Shown: positions 26,286-34,459, counted from the stretch's first letter. The stretch: DNA of 64,000 nt from Bacillus sp. Marseille-Q1617 (GCF_903645295.1 NZ_CAHJXM010000002.1:224001-288000), one strand, 5' to 3'. Notes: generated by a model not told the origin, from the sequence alone. Program-made: numbers and translations.

Positions 26286-26918
26286 CTATGCCCAATACCA
26301 GAATTGCGAGCCGTATGGATACTCGATTCGGCTGTCGACATGGACAAATGTATTGTATGTGATGATGCCGCTGAATCCGCATGTCTTTGCGGCTTCGGCT
26401 GTTTGGGAAGGTGTTTTGCCTGAAGGGTCGGTGTCTGCCGCCACTCCATATGTGTGCATGCTGTTCGAAGCACCGCCTACATTGCTGTTGTGATTGATGC
26501 TGCGGAAGCCGGAATTGATGGTGATTGGAACATTGCCAAGCTTCTTACGGAGAGCTTCAAGTTTGTACATCAAGCGGCGGACGTTTTCTTTTACCTGGGT
26601 TGAACCGACTTTCCCGCCCGAAAAACCGCTGCCGTCTTTTGAGTGGAATTCACTGAAATTGAAATGGGCGGTAGAGCCGTCGCTGCTTTCAAGGGCATTC
26701 AGCTGAGTGTGAGTCTGCGGGCCGGCAATGCCATCAACCGAAAGCCCGTATGCGCGCTGGAATCGCTTCACGGCGGCTTCCGTTCCCGGTCCGAAGTCTC
26801 CATCGATTGTTACCTTGGTCTGTGAAGCAGAATCAGAAGCCCACCCTGCAACGCGGATTTGAAGTTCCTTTACATCACTGCCGGAGTCACCATTTCTCAT
26901 TGTTCTAGTCCAGTTCAT
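26286..26918 (-). CDS. Peptidoglycan-binding M15-type carboxypeptidase
   Basis: A 210-residue protein without a signal peptide. Residues 10-75 form a PG_binding_1 domain (GDSGSDVKELQIRVAG, IDGDFGPGTEAAVKRFQRAYGLSVDGIAG). The C-terminal half is a Peptidase_M15_3/YcbK-like zinc peptidase: INSGFRSINHN, SMHTYGVAADTDPSG and NTFVHVDSR carry the SxHxxGxAxD and terminal HxD ligands. It would cut peptide stems or D-Ala-D-Ala links. First gene of a co-directional set with the amidase and YvrJ-family gene. Confidence 0.88.
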   Translation of the reverse strand: MNWTRTMRNGDSGSDVKELQIRVAGWASDSASQTKVTIDGDFGPGTEAAVKRFQRAYGLSVDGIAGPQTHTQLNALESSDGSTAHFNFSEFHSKDGSGFSGGKVGSTQVKENVRRLMYKLEALRKKLGNVPITINSGFRSINHNSNVGGASNSMHTYGVAADTDPSGKTPSQTAEAAKTCGFSGIITYNTFVHVDSRIEYPYGSQFWYWA

Positions 26919-26967
26919 AAAAGCATCTCTCCCTCAGGTTTAGTAGATTAGTAGATTGAATGATTTG

Positions 26968-27015
26968 AAGGCCCGTCCCGCGGTGCTTTAAAGCGGTGGG
27001 GTGCGGGATTGGGCG
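26968..27015. repeat. GGCCCGTCCC hairpin repeat, degenerate copy
   Basis: Starts AAGGCCCGTCCCGCGGTGC like five other copies in the window, but the right arm is altered (GGGTGCGGGATTGGGC). It is about 50 bp upstream of the M15 peptidase start and could partially terminate transcription from the sigma operon. Confidence 0.6.
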
Positions 27016-27171
27016 GTGAGACAGCCAAAAGGGATGCAGGGTAAGGGCGGCCATCCCTGCCGCGCTTACTCTGTTTTGCTTGCCTTACACGTTATAAAGA
27101 AGACGAAGGGAGGGGATTTACAACCTATCTTCAAAAACTTTTCTGGGGAGGGAGGGTTGTCAGTGAACAAA

Positions 27172-27215
27172 AAAAGACAAATAAACACGAGGGGCGCCGT
27201 GTTTACTTGTCCTTC
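27172..27215 (-). terminator. Terminator of the two-subunit sigma operon
   Basis: Minus-strand ACAAGTAAACACG/CGTGTTTATTTGT hairpin (GCGCCCCT loop), followed by CTTTTTTTG. The remaining part of the 26919-27250 gap shows no gene. Confidence 0.85.
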
Positions 27216-27250
27216 TTCATCTTAAGTCAGTTTAAATAGAGTGACTCTGA

Positions 27251-27469
27251 TCATTTCATTAAATCAAACAGTCCGGGGACATCTTCCAGTGAGTAGCTTC
27301 GTACATACCCGATCACTTTGATCCTGAGTTCCTGTTCGAGATCTTCCCGATTTTCCTGATGAGTCAAACGCAGCGACTTTTTAATTTTTGGCTCGAAGGT
27401 ATGCACCACGTCCACTTCATAATGGCTGTTATCCTGCGCTTCTTTTACCATGTCATAAAGTGCGTTCAT
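27251..27469 (-). CDS. RsoA-like sigma subunit (region 2-type co-sigma)
   Basis: A 72-residue protein overlapping the preceding sigma gene by four bases (ATGA). The core FEPKIKKSLRLTHQENREDLEQELRIKVIGYVRSY resembles the helical region 2 of sigma-70 factors (DLEQELRIKV corresponds to the region that contacts core RNA polymerase and melts -10 DNA). B. subtilis RsoA is a protein of this size and order that works only with its partner SigO, which lacks a normal region 2. The partner here has the same deficit, supporting the assignment. Confidence 0.72.
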   Translation of the reverse strand: MNALYDMVKEAQDNSHYEVDVVHTFEPKIKKSLRLTHQENREDLEQELRIKVIGYVRSYSLEDVPGLFDLMK

Positions 27470-28041
27470 TCTTGTTCTCCTTTCTCTAATTCTTCTTTTA
27501 ATTTGGCCAGGGCTTTTTTGTGGGATTTAGAGACCGCCTGCTGGGAAACACGCAGAATTTTAGAAATATCCGTATCGCTTAACTCTTCTACGTATGCAAG
27601 GTCAAGAATCCTCCGTTGTCTGTCGGTGAGTTTTCTGTAGGCATGCAGCAGTGTTTCATCACTGATGGCATCTTCCAGGCTTTGTACGGGCAAGGTGAGG
27701 TGCTCTTCAGTGTCTGCAATCATGTCTTTAAACGTCCCGTCTTCCTCCCCGCCGAGCGGCTGATCAAGGGTCAGCAGCTGCCTGCCGCGGTGAAGGCGGA
27801 TTTTTTTATCAAAATTGACACTATGAAAATATAAGGATGAACTGACATAGGAAGTGAATCTGATTCCGAAATAATGAGCCTTGAAAGCTTCATTCAGGCA
27901 ACCCTCCGCCGATGCGCTTGGCGACGATAAAAATTCTTTCAAAAGTTCCTGGTGTTCGGGCCGGGTCATAAACGATTCCACTGCTTTATTTCCTCTTAAA
28001 TCCGGATAGATACGGTAAAATCTCTCTTTCAATGAGTCCAT
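27466..28041 (-). CDS. Sigma-70-family factor with region 4 but no clear region 2 (SigO/YvrI-like)
   Basis: 191 residues from ATG 28041 (GGTGGTG ribosome site; an ATG at 28056 would precede that site). The C-terminus is a clear region-4 helix-turn-helix: LTDRQRRILDLAYVEELSDTDISKILRVSQQAVSKSHKKALAKLKEEL. The middle (FGIRFTSYVSSSLYFHSVNFDKKIRL) resembles the region 2.4-3 linker. No complete region 2 is visible; that function is likely supplied by the overlapping 72-residue gene. A LexA-type box precedes the start, implying induction by DNA damage. Closest known system: SigO/RsoA of B. subtilis, which controls yvrJ and oxdC. Confidence 0.78.
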   Translation of the reverse strand: MDSLKERFYRIYPDLRGNKAVESFMTRPEHQELLKEFLSSPSASAEGCLNEAFKAHYFGIRFTSYVSSSLYFHSVNFDKKIRLHRGRQLLTLDQPLGGEEDGTFKDMIADTEEHLTLPVQSLEDAISDETLLHAYRKLTDRQRRILDLAYVEELSDTDISKILRVSQQAVSKSHKKALAKLKEELEKGEQE

Positions 28042-28055
28042 TTTTTTCACCACCA

Positions 28056-28069
28056 TTAGAACGTATGTT
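28056..28069. promoter_or_regulatory. LexA (SOS) box upstream of the two-subunit sigma operon
   Basis: Minus-strand CGAACATACGTTCT matches CGAACRNRYGTTYC at 13 of 14 positions and keeps the perfect GAAC-N4-GTTC core. It ends 15 bp upstream of ATG 28041, between the start and a TATACT element at 28116-28121. Confidence 0.75.
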
Positions 28070-28288
28070 CGGTTAAATGTTTAAAAAAAAAGCGGCGGAT
28101 ACTATTCCTGCTTTTAGTATATAAAGAAACCTTCATTAAAAAAATGACAACCTCATTGTTTAATATCGTTCCAATGTACTATTCATTAAACTATAGAGTG
28201 GATATTTTTGTGAAGGGTGGAAGGGACTAATTTTTGGGTGGAAAGGGAGGATTAGCTAAAAAAGGAGGCTGGAAGCGTTGATTCGGTT

Positions 28289-28393
28289 AGTTGAAAATAA
28301 AATGGTAAAAGTTGAAAAGAAAAGAGGTAAAGTTGAAAATAAATAAGCAAAAGTTGAAAAGAAATCTCCTGAAGTTGAAAATAAAGTGCTGAA
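28289..28393. repeat. Phased short-repeat array 2 (core AGTTGAAAA, period exactly 21 bp)
   Basis: Five units start at 28289, 28310, 28331, 28352 and 28373. Each begins AGTTGAAAATAAA or AGTTGAAAAGAAA, followed by eight unrelated bases. It lies between the SOS-controlled sigma promoter region and the terminator of the SDR gene. Confidence 0.85.
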
Positions 28394-28464
28394 CGAGGAC
28401 AACTATAGGAAGAAATTTGATAAGATCAGCCGTCTTATTATAAAAAAATCAGTGTTCGCTTTAA

Positions 28465-28502
28465 ATAAGGCACCCGCCGCTTCAAAAAGCGACGGGTTCT
28501 AG
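28465..28502 (-). terminator. Terminator of the SDR gene
   Basis: Minus-strand AACCCGTCGCTT/AAGCGGCGGGT hairpin with TTTG loop, then GCCTTATTT. Confidence 0.78.
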
Positions 28503-28510
28503 AAGAAAAA

Positions 28511-29302
28511 TCAGCGCATCACGCTGCCGCCCGAGATCTTGACCGATTCACCAACAATGTTTCCGGCGGCATCACTCAACAGATAGACAATCGTGTTCGC
28601 CACTTCTTCAGGAGAAGTCAGCCTGCCGGACGGGATACTCTCTTTGGCAAGCTCCAGCTGCTCCTCGTAGCTGCGGCCGTGGCGCTCGCCCTTGGACTTG
28701 ATGGCGTTCCGGCCCATTTCGGTATCCACATAGCCCGGGCAGACCGCATTAACACGTACGCCCTGTTCGATGGCTTCGAGGGCGAATGCCTGTGTGAAGC
28801 CGACAACCGCAAACTTGGATGCGCTGTACGCCGAGTTTCCGTGCGTTCCCCGGAGTCCAGAGAGGGAAGAAATATTGACGATCGCCCCTTTGCCGTTCTC
28901 TTTCATGCTTTTATAGATGGACTGTGTAAGCTCGACCAGTGAAAAATAATTGAGTTCCATCGTGCCGCGCAGATCATCTTCAGACAGGCTTTCAACGATG
29001 TCCCCGCCGCCGACCCCGGCCGAGTTGACGAGCCCGGTGATCGGGCCGAATTCGTTCGCGGCAAACTCAACGAGCTGGTCCCGCGCCTGGGGCTTGGTCA
29101 AATCCGCCTTCACCGCGAATACCTTATCCTCGCCGCAAGCCTGCCTAACCTCACTCAATTTTTCCTCATTCCTGCCCGTTATCGTCACGCGGGCACCGGC
29201 TGAAACGGCTGCTTTCGCCGCGGCATAACCGATTCCTCCGGTCGCCCCGGTAATTAAAATATGCTGTCCGTCCAGAGTTTTATCATGAAATGGAAAGTTC
29301 AT
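28511..29302 (-). CDS. Short-chain dehydrogenase/reductase
   Basis: 263 residues from the second of two adjacent ATGs (29302), seven bases after GGAGGG; the frame extends to 29422 without a start signal. Cofactor motif TGATGGIG, NSAG, and the catalytic YSASK are intact. The C-terminal GGSVMR end is typical of beta-ketoacyl-ACP-reductase-like members. Substrate unknown. It follows the TetR/ABC operon but is separated from it by a terminator. Confidence 0.85.
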   Translation of the reverse strand: MNFPFHDKTLDGQHILITGATGGIGYAAAKAAVSAGARVTITGRNEEKLSEVRQACGEDKVFAVKADLTKPQARDQLVEFAANEFGPITGLVNSAGVGGGDIVESLSEDDLRGTMELNYFSLVELTQSIYKSMKENGKGAIVNISSLSGLRGTHGNSAYSASKFAVVGFTQAFALEAIEQGVRVNAVCPGYVDTEMGRNAIKSKGERHGRSYEEQLELAKESIPSGRLTSPEEVANTIVYLLSDAAGNIVGESVKISGGSVMR

Positions 29303-29365
29303 CATGCTCCCTCCTTTTACTATGTAATGTATGTTACCCGTGAAACCGAACGGTAAAACGGGTCT

Positions 29366-29403
29366 GAAAAAAGAGCCCCGGGCACAAACCCAAGGCTCTT
29401 GAC
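29366..29403 (-). terminator. Terminator of the tetR/ABC operon
   Basis: Minus-strand AAGAGCCTTGGG/CCCGGGGCTCTT stem followed by TTTTC. Confidence 0.85.
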
Positions 29404-29405
29404 TA

Positions 29406-30053
29406 TTACCCTTTCCCGACACCGTTCATAATCATCTGCACCGTCATCTCGATTTCTTTCTCGTCATCCCACTCTTCCTCAGGCAGGAACACATAGCGGA
29501 CGAGCAGAAGGCCGAAGATGCTTGTCGCCGAGAAGCGCACCACTGCAGGCGAAGGCAGGTCGATGATCTGGCCTTTTTCTTTGTAGTGATCGACGAGGGC
29601 GGTGAATTTATCGAAGATTTTCTGAGCAATGTGCTCCTTGAATTGCTCCTTCAGTTCTGAATGGAAAGGAATTTCCTGGATCAGGATCTTGAAGACGGTC
29701 ATATTATCCTTCAGGAACTCCTGGCGGTTCAGGATCATCGCCTTCAGGAAATCTTCGTAGCGTTCGTATTTGGCGTCCAATACCTTGTTGATATCGCGGA
29801 TCACGAAGGGCGCGATCAATTTGGCCATGGTTGGTGAAACAATCGAAAGAAGCAGGTCCTTCTTTGTTTTATAATGGCGGAAAATGGTGCCTTCGGCGAC
29901 ACCTGCTTTCTTGGCGATCTGGCTTGTCGACGTAGAGGCATAGCCCTTCTCTGCAAACATCTCGATTGCGGCTTCCACGATCTTCTTTTGCTTCTCCGTA
30001 AACGGTTCTTCCTGTTCGAATAATTGTTTGAAAACATCTTTTTCTTCAGACAT
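29406..30053 (-). CDS. TetR/AcrR-family transcriptional regulator
   Basis: A 215-residue repressor with the N-terminal helix-turn-helix IVEAAIEMFAEKGYASTSTSQIAKKAGVAEGTIFRHYKTKKDLL (residues about 24-67) and a TetR_C-like ligand domain. It is the third gene of an operon after an ABC ATPase and permease. Two inverted-repeat operators frame the operon promoter at 31852-31915, so autoregulation of the exporter is expected. The inducing ligand is not known. Confidence 0.9.
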   Translation of the reverse strand: MSEEKDVFKQLFEQEEPFTEKQKKIVEAAIEMFAEKGYASTSTSQIAKKAGVAEGTIFRHYKTKKDLLLSIVSPTMAKLIAPFVIRDINKVLDAKYERYEDFLKAMILNRQEFLKDNMTVFKILIQEIPFHSELKEQFKEHIAQKIFDKFTALVDHYKEKGQIIDLPSPAVVRFSATSIFGLLLVRYVFLPEEEWDDEKEIEMTVQMIMNGVGKG

Positions 30054-30082
30054 GCGTAAACCCCTAACGTAGTCGTTGTACC

Positions 30083-31099
30083 TTATATTTTACGGTATTT
30101 TTTAAGCGCTGCAACATTTAGGGTGATAAACAGGAGTGAAAATCCGGCAAGGACTGCCAGGTTGAAAAGCAGATCATTGAACTCGAACCCCCTGATCATC
30201 ACATCCCGCAGGGCACTGGCTGCATAGTAGAGCGGGGTGAACGGTCCCACCCAGCTGAGCCATTCCGAAATCGTATCCAGATTGAACAATCCGGAGAAAA
30301 AGATTTGCGGCACGACGACAATCGGAATGAATTGCATCATTTGCAGTTCATTCTTAGCAAAAGCGGACAGCAATATTCCTAGTGTCAGCGCAGTAAATGA
30401 AAGCAGTACGATGACAATCAATACGTTAAAGAAGCTTCCAGCCATCATCATGTCGAGAATATAGATGGAATACCAGGAAATCAGCGCAGCCTGCAAGAGC
30501 GTCACAATCCCGAAACCAATGACATAGCTTACGACCATTTCCCAAATCTTGATCGGGGAAGCCAGCAGCCTCTCAAGCGTGCCGGTTGTTCTCTCTCTTA
30601 AAAAAGAAACCCCGCTTACCAAAAATACGAAGAAGAACACAAAGAATCCAAGCAGGACAGGCCCAAACGAGTCAAACATCCCCATGTCTTCATTTCCATA
30701 TAAAAACGTCACTCCCTCTGATAGATTCGCAGATTGGGAAGGGAATAGGGTCTGGACCTTCTTCATCACGGCCCCGTTTACCGACGGGTCGCTTCCTTCA
30801 ACGACGATGTGAGGTGCGGCGGTATCTTCAAACGTGACATACCCGTCCAACTCCCCGTCTTCCATCGCTTTCAAGGCTTTATCTTTGTTTTCAAAGCGTT
30901 CAAAATCTTTGAGGTCAAGCTTAGCCTCAAGAGGCTGGGGAACATCTATGACCGCCACTTTTGCCTCATAATCGTTTGAAGAAAAGACAAGCGAAAGCAT
31001 CGTCATAATCAAGATGGGAGCCAGGAACATGAGGGCGAGCGTCCGTTTATCCCGGAAAAGCTGTCTGATGATACGAACGACGAAACCGTTAATTCTCAA
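30083..31099 (-). CDS. ABC-2-type exporter permease
   Basis: 338 residues from TTG 31099, chosen because GGAGGTG lies six bases upstream and overlaps the ATPase end by 11 bp. Topology: one N-terminal helix (LALMFLAPILIMTMLSLVFSS), a large extracytoplasmic domain, then five C-terminal helices, the ABC-2/YhgE-DrrB layout. GVSFLRERTTGTLERLLASPI is the family signature. Partner of the ATPase encoded immediately upstream. Confidence 0.88.
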   Translation of the reverse strand: MRINGFVVRIIRQLFRDKRTLALMFLAPILIMTMLSLVFSSNDYEAKVAVIDVPQPLEAKLDLKDFERFENKDKALKAMEDGELDGYVTFEDTAAPHIVVEGSDPSVNGAVMKKVQTLFPSQSANLSEGVTFLYGNEDMGMFDSFGPVLLGFFVFFFVFLVSGVSFLRERTTGTLERLLASPIKIWEMVVSYVIGFGIVTLLQAALISWYSIYILDMMMAGSFFNVLIVIVLLSFTALTLGILLSAFAKNELQMMQFIPIVVVPQIFFSGLFNLDTISEWLSWVGPFTPLYYAASALRDVMIRGFEFNDLLFNLAVLAGFSLLFITLNVAALKKYRKI

Positions 31100-31817
31100 G
31101 GGGAACACCTCCATTTTTCAGAAATACATCTTCTATTGAATTGACGCCGTATTGCGTTTTGATGGCAGCAGGCGTGTCGCTCGAAATGATTTCCCCATGC
31201 TGCAGGAGACCGAGCCTGTCGCAGCGTTCTGCCTCATCCATGACGTGTGTCGTGATGATGATCGTCCTGCCTTCCTCTTTTAGCGCATGGAATCCATCCC
31301 AAATCTCCTTCCTGAGAACGGGATCGATCCCGACGGTCGGTTCATCGAGAAAGAGGACATCAGGGTCATGCAAAAGCGCGATCGCGAGTGACAGCCTTCT
31401 TTTCATGCCGCCTGAATATTGGTGGACCGGCTTATCGAGGTGGGGGAGAAGGTCGACCATCTCCATCACTTTTTCAATCTGGTGTTTTCGCTGCGCTTTT
31501 TTGAGTCCGTAAAGAGAAGCCGTGAAAGCCAGATTCTCCTTGGCCGTCAGCTCTTCATACAGGGCATCGGACTGCGCCATATACCCGATGGACGGGTACA
31601 GCTCTTTCGCTTTCAGCGTGTTTCCTTTGAATGTGACTCTGCCTTTTGAAGGCAATTCAAGACCGATCATCATTTTGATCAGCGTCGTCTTGCCGGAACC
31701 GGACGGACCGAGCAGGCCGTAGATTTCACCGGGCTGGATATCAAGGGACACATCCTTTAATACATGCTGCGTTTTAAATGATTTGGAAAGATCGTTTAAC
31801 TGAATGATAGAATTCAT
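31089..31817 (-). CDS. ABC transporter ATP-binding protein (exporter)
   Basis: A 242-residue ATPase with Walker A GPSGSGKTT, signature YSGGMKRRLSLA, Walker B VLFLDEPTVGID and switch His TTHVMDEAERC. The DrrA/CcmA-like type pairs with the ABC-2 permease of the next gene. First gene of a TetR-controlled operon, so drug or toxic-lipid export is likely. Confidence 0.92.
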   Translation of the reverse strand: MNSIIQLNDLSKSFKTQHVLKDVSLDIQPGEIYGLLGPSGSGKTTLIKMMIGLELPSKGRVTFKGNTLKAKELYPSIGYMAQSDALYEELTAKENLAFTASLYGLKKAQRKHQIEKVMEMVDLLPHLDKPVHQYSGGMKRRLSLAIALLHDPDVLFLDEPTVGIDPVLRKEIWDGFHALKEEGRTIIITTHVMDEAERCDRLGLLQHGEIISSDTPAAIKTQYGVNSIEDVFLKNGGVPLEN

Positions 31818-31851
31818 GTTCTCACACCTTTCGAGAGGTTGTTATGTGTTA

Positions 31852-31867
31852 GTGAGTGATTACTCAC
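31852..31867. promoter_or_regulatory. TetR-type operator 1
   Basis: GTGAGTGATTACTCAC, a near-perfect 16-bp palindrome just downstream of the -10 box of the exporter operon. Confidence 0.82.
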
Positions 31868-31872
31868 TTTAA

Positions 31873-31901
31873 AATATAAATGATTTGGGTTTGTTTGTAA
31901 A
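31873..31901 (-). promoter_or_regulatory. Promoter of the ABC/tetR operon
   Basis: Minus-strand TTTACA (31896-31901), 17-bp spacer, TATATT (31873-31878), flanked on both sides by the same palindrome. Confidence 0.82.
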
Positions 31902-31915
31902 GTGAGTAATCACTC
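31902..31915. promoter_or_regulatory. TetR-type operator 2
   Basis: GTGAGTAATCACTC, the inverse copy of operator 1, overlapping the upstream edge of the -35 box. Centre-to-centre distance to operator 1 is about 49 bp. Confidence 0.8.
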
Positions 31916-31943
31916 ATTTTTAAGCTTGTTGATTTGTCCAGAT

Positions 31944-31987
31944 AAAAAAAGCATGAAACATTCATCGAATGTCCCATGCTTTTTTTT
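31944..31987. terminator. Bidirectional terminator after bshB2
   Basis: AAAGCATG-AAACATTC/GAATGTCCCATGCTTT stem with T-runs on both strands. Confidence 0.85.
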
Positions 31988-32012
31988 ATGTGTTCAATTT
32001 TCAATATAGACC

Positions 32013-32696
32013 TTACTCTACCTTATCGTTTTCCCACTGGTAGCTCCAGAAGTTTTCGGTGGTCACCCATTTCAGTGCTTCAGGATCGTTCACTTCCATG
32101 CCTTTTTCAAGGTCCTTCAGCATCCAGGCTGTCTGCGAGATATGGGCTTTCAATGTTTCGATCTTTTGATCCCTTACCGGTGTGATATCGATGACGATAT
32201 CCGGCTCGCCAAGTTCTTCCCGGCAGTTCTTGGAGAAAGCCAGGCAGTGCAGTTTGGGACGCGATTCTTTCGGAAGGCGGCGCACTGCACGGACGACTGC
32301 TCTTGCCGTAGCTTCATGATCGGGATGTACAGAGTAGTCCGGGTAGAAGCTGATGATGAGTGAAGGATCGAGCTCTTCGATCAGTTCCGTTACCATATTC
32401 GCGAGTTTTTCGTCGTTTTCGAATTCGAGTGTTTTATCGCGGTAGCCCATCATGCGCAGGTCTTCGATACCCATCGCTTCGGCTGCTTTTTTCAGTTCTT
32501 TTTTTCGGATGAGGGGCAGTGATTCCCTCGTTGCAAACGGGGGATTCCCGAGATTCCGTCCCATCTCTCCGAGTGTAAGGCAGGCGTACGTGACGGGGGT
32601 GCCGTTATTTATATGAGTTGAAATCGTCCCGGACACGCCGAATGCTTCATCATCCGGGTGCGGGAAGATGACAAGGACTCTTCTTTCTTTTTCCAT
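32013..32696 (-). CDS. bshB2: Bacillithiol biosynthesis deacetylase BshB2
   Basis: 227 residues from ATG 32696 (GAAAGGAGAG ribosome site). LmbE/PIG-L-type zinc deacetylase: the metal motif FPHPDDEAFGVSG at residues 11-23 and the later YSVHPDHEATARAV. It removes the acetyl group from GlcNAc-malate in bacillithiol synthesis or acts on bacillithiol conjugates. The 16-bp gap to the upstream yojF reproduces the B. subtilis yojF-yojG operon. Confidence 0.9.
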   Translation of the reverse strand: MEKERRVLVIFPHPDDEAFGVSGTISTHINNGTPVTYACLTLGEMGRNLGNPPFATRESLPLIRKKELKKAAEAMGIEDLRMMGYRDKTLEFENDEKLANMVTELIEELDPSLIISFYPDYSVHPDHEATARAVVRAVRRLPKESRPKLHCLAFSKNCREELGEPDIVIDITPVRDQKIETLKAHISQTAWMLKDLEKGMEVNDPEALKWVTTENFWSYQWENDKVE

Positions 32697-32712
32697 TCTT
32701 TTCTCTCCTTTC

Positions 32713-33060
32713 TTAATTAAACGGAGTAGGGCTGATTTCCAGTGCAACAGCAAGCTTCCCGTCAGCACCGTGGCCGGCCATCAACAGGCGGCCGTGTTCG
32801 TCCATTTCGTAGTGGGTGAGGCCTTCCGCATAAATCCAGCCGATCTCGATTTTCAATCCGACACGGAAAGGTCCGTCCCCGATGATTTTCCCATGCTCAT
32901 AATTGACTTTCGCATTGCGGATGTAGGCTCCGGCGTTGAAGAAGCCTTCGTTGAAGTGAGCGGCGTACGCTCCGTTCGTCGTTTCCAAATGTATGTAGAC
33001 ATCCTGACGGGCAAATTGATTGATCAATCCTTGCGCATCAGCGATCTTGATCGGTTCCAT
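32713..33060 (-). CDS. yojF: YojF-family protein (DUF1806)
   Basis: 115 residues from ATG 33060 behind CAAGGAGGAA; the upstream open frame has no start signal. Begins MEPIKIADAQGLINQFARQD and contains VYIHLETTNGAYA and GWIYAEGLTHYE, typical of YojF. The function is unknown, but it is persistently linked to bshB2, so a role in thiol metabolism is inferred from context. Confidence 0.88.
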   Translation of the reverse strand: MEPIKIADAQGLINQFARQDVYIHLETTNGAYAAHFNEGFFNAGAYIRNAKVNYEHGKIIGDGPFRVGLKIEIGWIYAEGLTHYEMDEHGRLLMAGHGADGKLAVALEISPTPFN

Positions 33061-33344
33061 TCCATTTCCTCCTTGAGTACAGAAATGACTCTTACGTATT
33101 ATGTTCCATTTTACTAAAGTTTTTCCGTGAATGCGAAAAGTCTGTTTGTGAGGGGGCGGCGGTTTGAGGTGGGAAGGTGAGGCGGGATCGAAGTAGCTGT
33201 TCGTCATTTTAAAAAGTTTTTTCAATTTTTCCTTTGTTTTTCAGTGAGTTATTTCTATTTACTGAGGAAAATGATCATTTTAATAAAAATTCTTAACTAA
33301 GAATGCTTTGAAAACAGACGATGAGAAGGGAATATTAATTTAGT

Positions 33345-33445
33345 AATATTAATTGCGCCACTTTAGAGTTAATTGCGCCGGTTATTTATTAATTGCGCTA
33401 CTTTCAAAATTATTGCGCCATAATCCAATTAATTGCGCAACTTGT
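33345..33445. repeat. Phased short-repeat array 3 (core TTAATTGCGCCA, period exactly 20 bp)
   Basis: The GCGC element recurs at 33355, 33375, 33395, 33415 and 33435. The flanking TTAATT is conserved in four of five units, while the other bases are unrelated. Lies in the 490-bp gap between yojF and pdxK, which otherwise holds only A+T-rich DNA. Confidence 0.85.
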
Positions 33446-33495
33446 CGAAAAATCTTTATCAACTAATTCATCATTCCGGCCATTACACATAAAAA

Positions 33496-33533
33496 AGTGC
33501 CAGGCACAAATCATCCAATCTGTGCCTGGCACC
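33496..33533 (-). terminator. Hairpin downstream of pdxK
   Basis: GTGCCAGGCACA/TGTGCCTGGCAC, a perfect 12-bp stem with a 12- to 14-nt loop; on the minus strand it is followed by TTTTTTATG. The TGCCAGG core recurs in array 4 at 42845-43110. Confidence 0.75.
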
Positions 33534-33553
33534 CGAATACTGCAAATTCAATA

Positions 33554-34363
33554 TTATTTTTCTACACGATTATAAGCTCCGTGCATAACCGGGCCTACAT
33601 ATTCGTTCAATTTAAAACCGTGCTTGATCGCTGCTGTAACGAATTTCTTCGCGTTTTGAACGGCTTCCTTCACATCCTGACCGTTCGCAAGGTTGGATGT
33701 AATGGCAGCGGCGAAGGTACAGCCTGCGCCGTGGTTGTAAGACGTGTCCACTTTTTCTTCTTCCAACAGAGTGAATTCGCTGCCATCGTAGAAGAGGTCA
33801 AGGGCTTTGTCATGTTCCAGCTGCTTGCCGCCTTTGATGATAACGTTCTTCGCTCCGAGGTCATGGATTTTCTTTGCGGCTTCCTTCATACCGTCAACCG
33901 TTTTGATCGGACCGGTTTGGGCCAGCTGACCTGCTTCAAACAGGTTCGGCGTCACAACGGTCGCGCGCTGAAGGAGGTGCTCTCTCATGGCATCCGTGGT
34001 TTCAGGGTTCAACACTTCGTCTTCCCCTTTACACACCATAACCGGGTCGATCACGACTTTATCCAAGCCGAATTGATCGATTTTTTTAGCAGCAAGCTCG
34101 ATGATTTCGACCGTGCCGAGCATCCCTGTTTTCATTGCGTCGATTCCGACGGACAGCACCGTCTCCAACTGAGCTTCCAGTGTATCGATTGAAAGCGGAT
34201 GGACATTGTGGTGCCAGTGGTTATTAGGGTCCATCGTGACGACTGTCGTCAGGGCGGTCATTCCGTATACTCCGTGCTCCTGGAATGTTTTCAGGTCTGC
34301 CTGGATACCTGCTCCGCCACTCGTATCGGATCCTGCGATCGTTAGGGTCTTTTTCAATGTCAT
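33554..34363 (-). CDS. pdxK: Pyridoxine/hydroxymethylpyrimidine kinase PdxK
   Basis: A 269-residue ribokinase-fold kinase very like B. subtilis PdxK (ThiD paralogue). ALTIAGSDxSGGAGIQADLKTFQE is present as LTIAGSDTSGGAGIQADLKT, and DPVMVCKG and the catalytic NHGAGCTFAAAI motif are intact. Phosphorylates pyridoxal/pyridoxine for vitamin B6 salvage. Monocistronic. Confidence 0.9.
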   Translation of the reverse strand: MTLKKTLTIAGSDTSGGAGIQADLKTFQEHGVYGMTALTTVVTMDPNNHWHHNVHPLSIDTLEAQLETVLSVGIDAMKTGMLGTVEIIELAAKKIDQFGLDKVVIDPVMVCKGEDEVLNPETTDAMREHLLQRATVVTPNLFEAGQLAQTGPIKTVDGMKEAAKKIHDLGAKNVIIKGGKQLEHDKALDLFYDGSEFTLLEEEKVDTSYNHGAGCTFAAAITSNLANGQDVKEAVQNAKKFVTAAIKHGFKLNEYVGPVMHGAYNRVEK

Positions 34364-34459
34364 GGGTGATTACCTCCTAGTGTCGTGTCCATTTTTTGTC
34401 TGAATAAAGGATATAATACTGCCGGCGTAATTACAAATGTTCTTTCTTTTCGTAAAAAG

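Noticed and set aside
25498..28069. Intact prophage
   Set aside because: No terminase, portal, capsid, tail, integrase or att sites are visible; only lysis-type and sigma genes.
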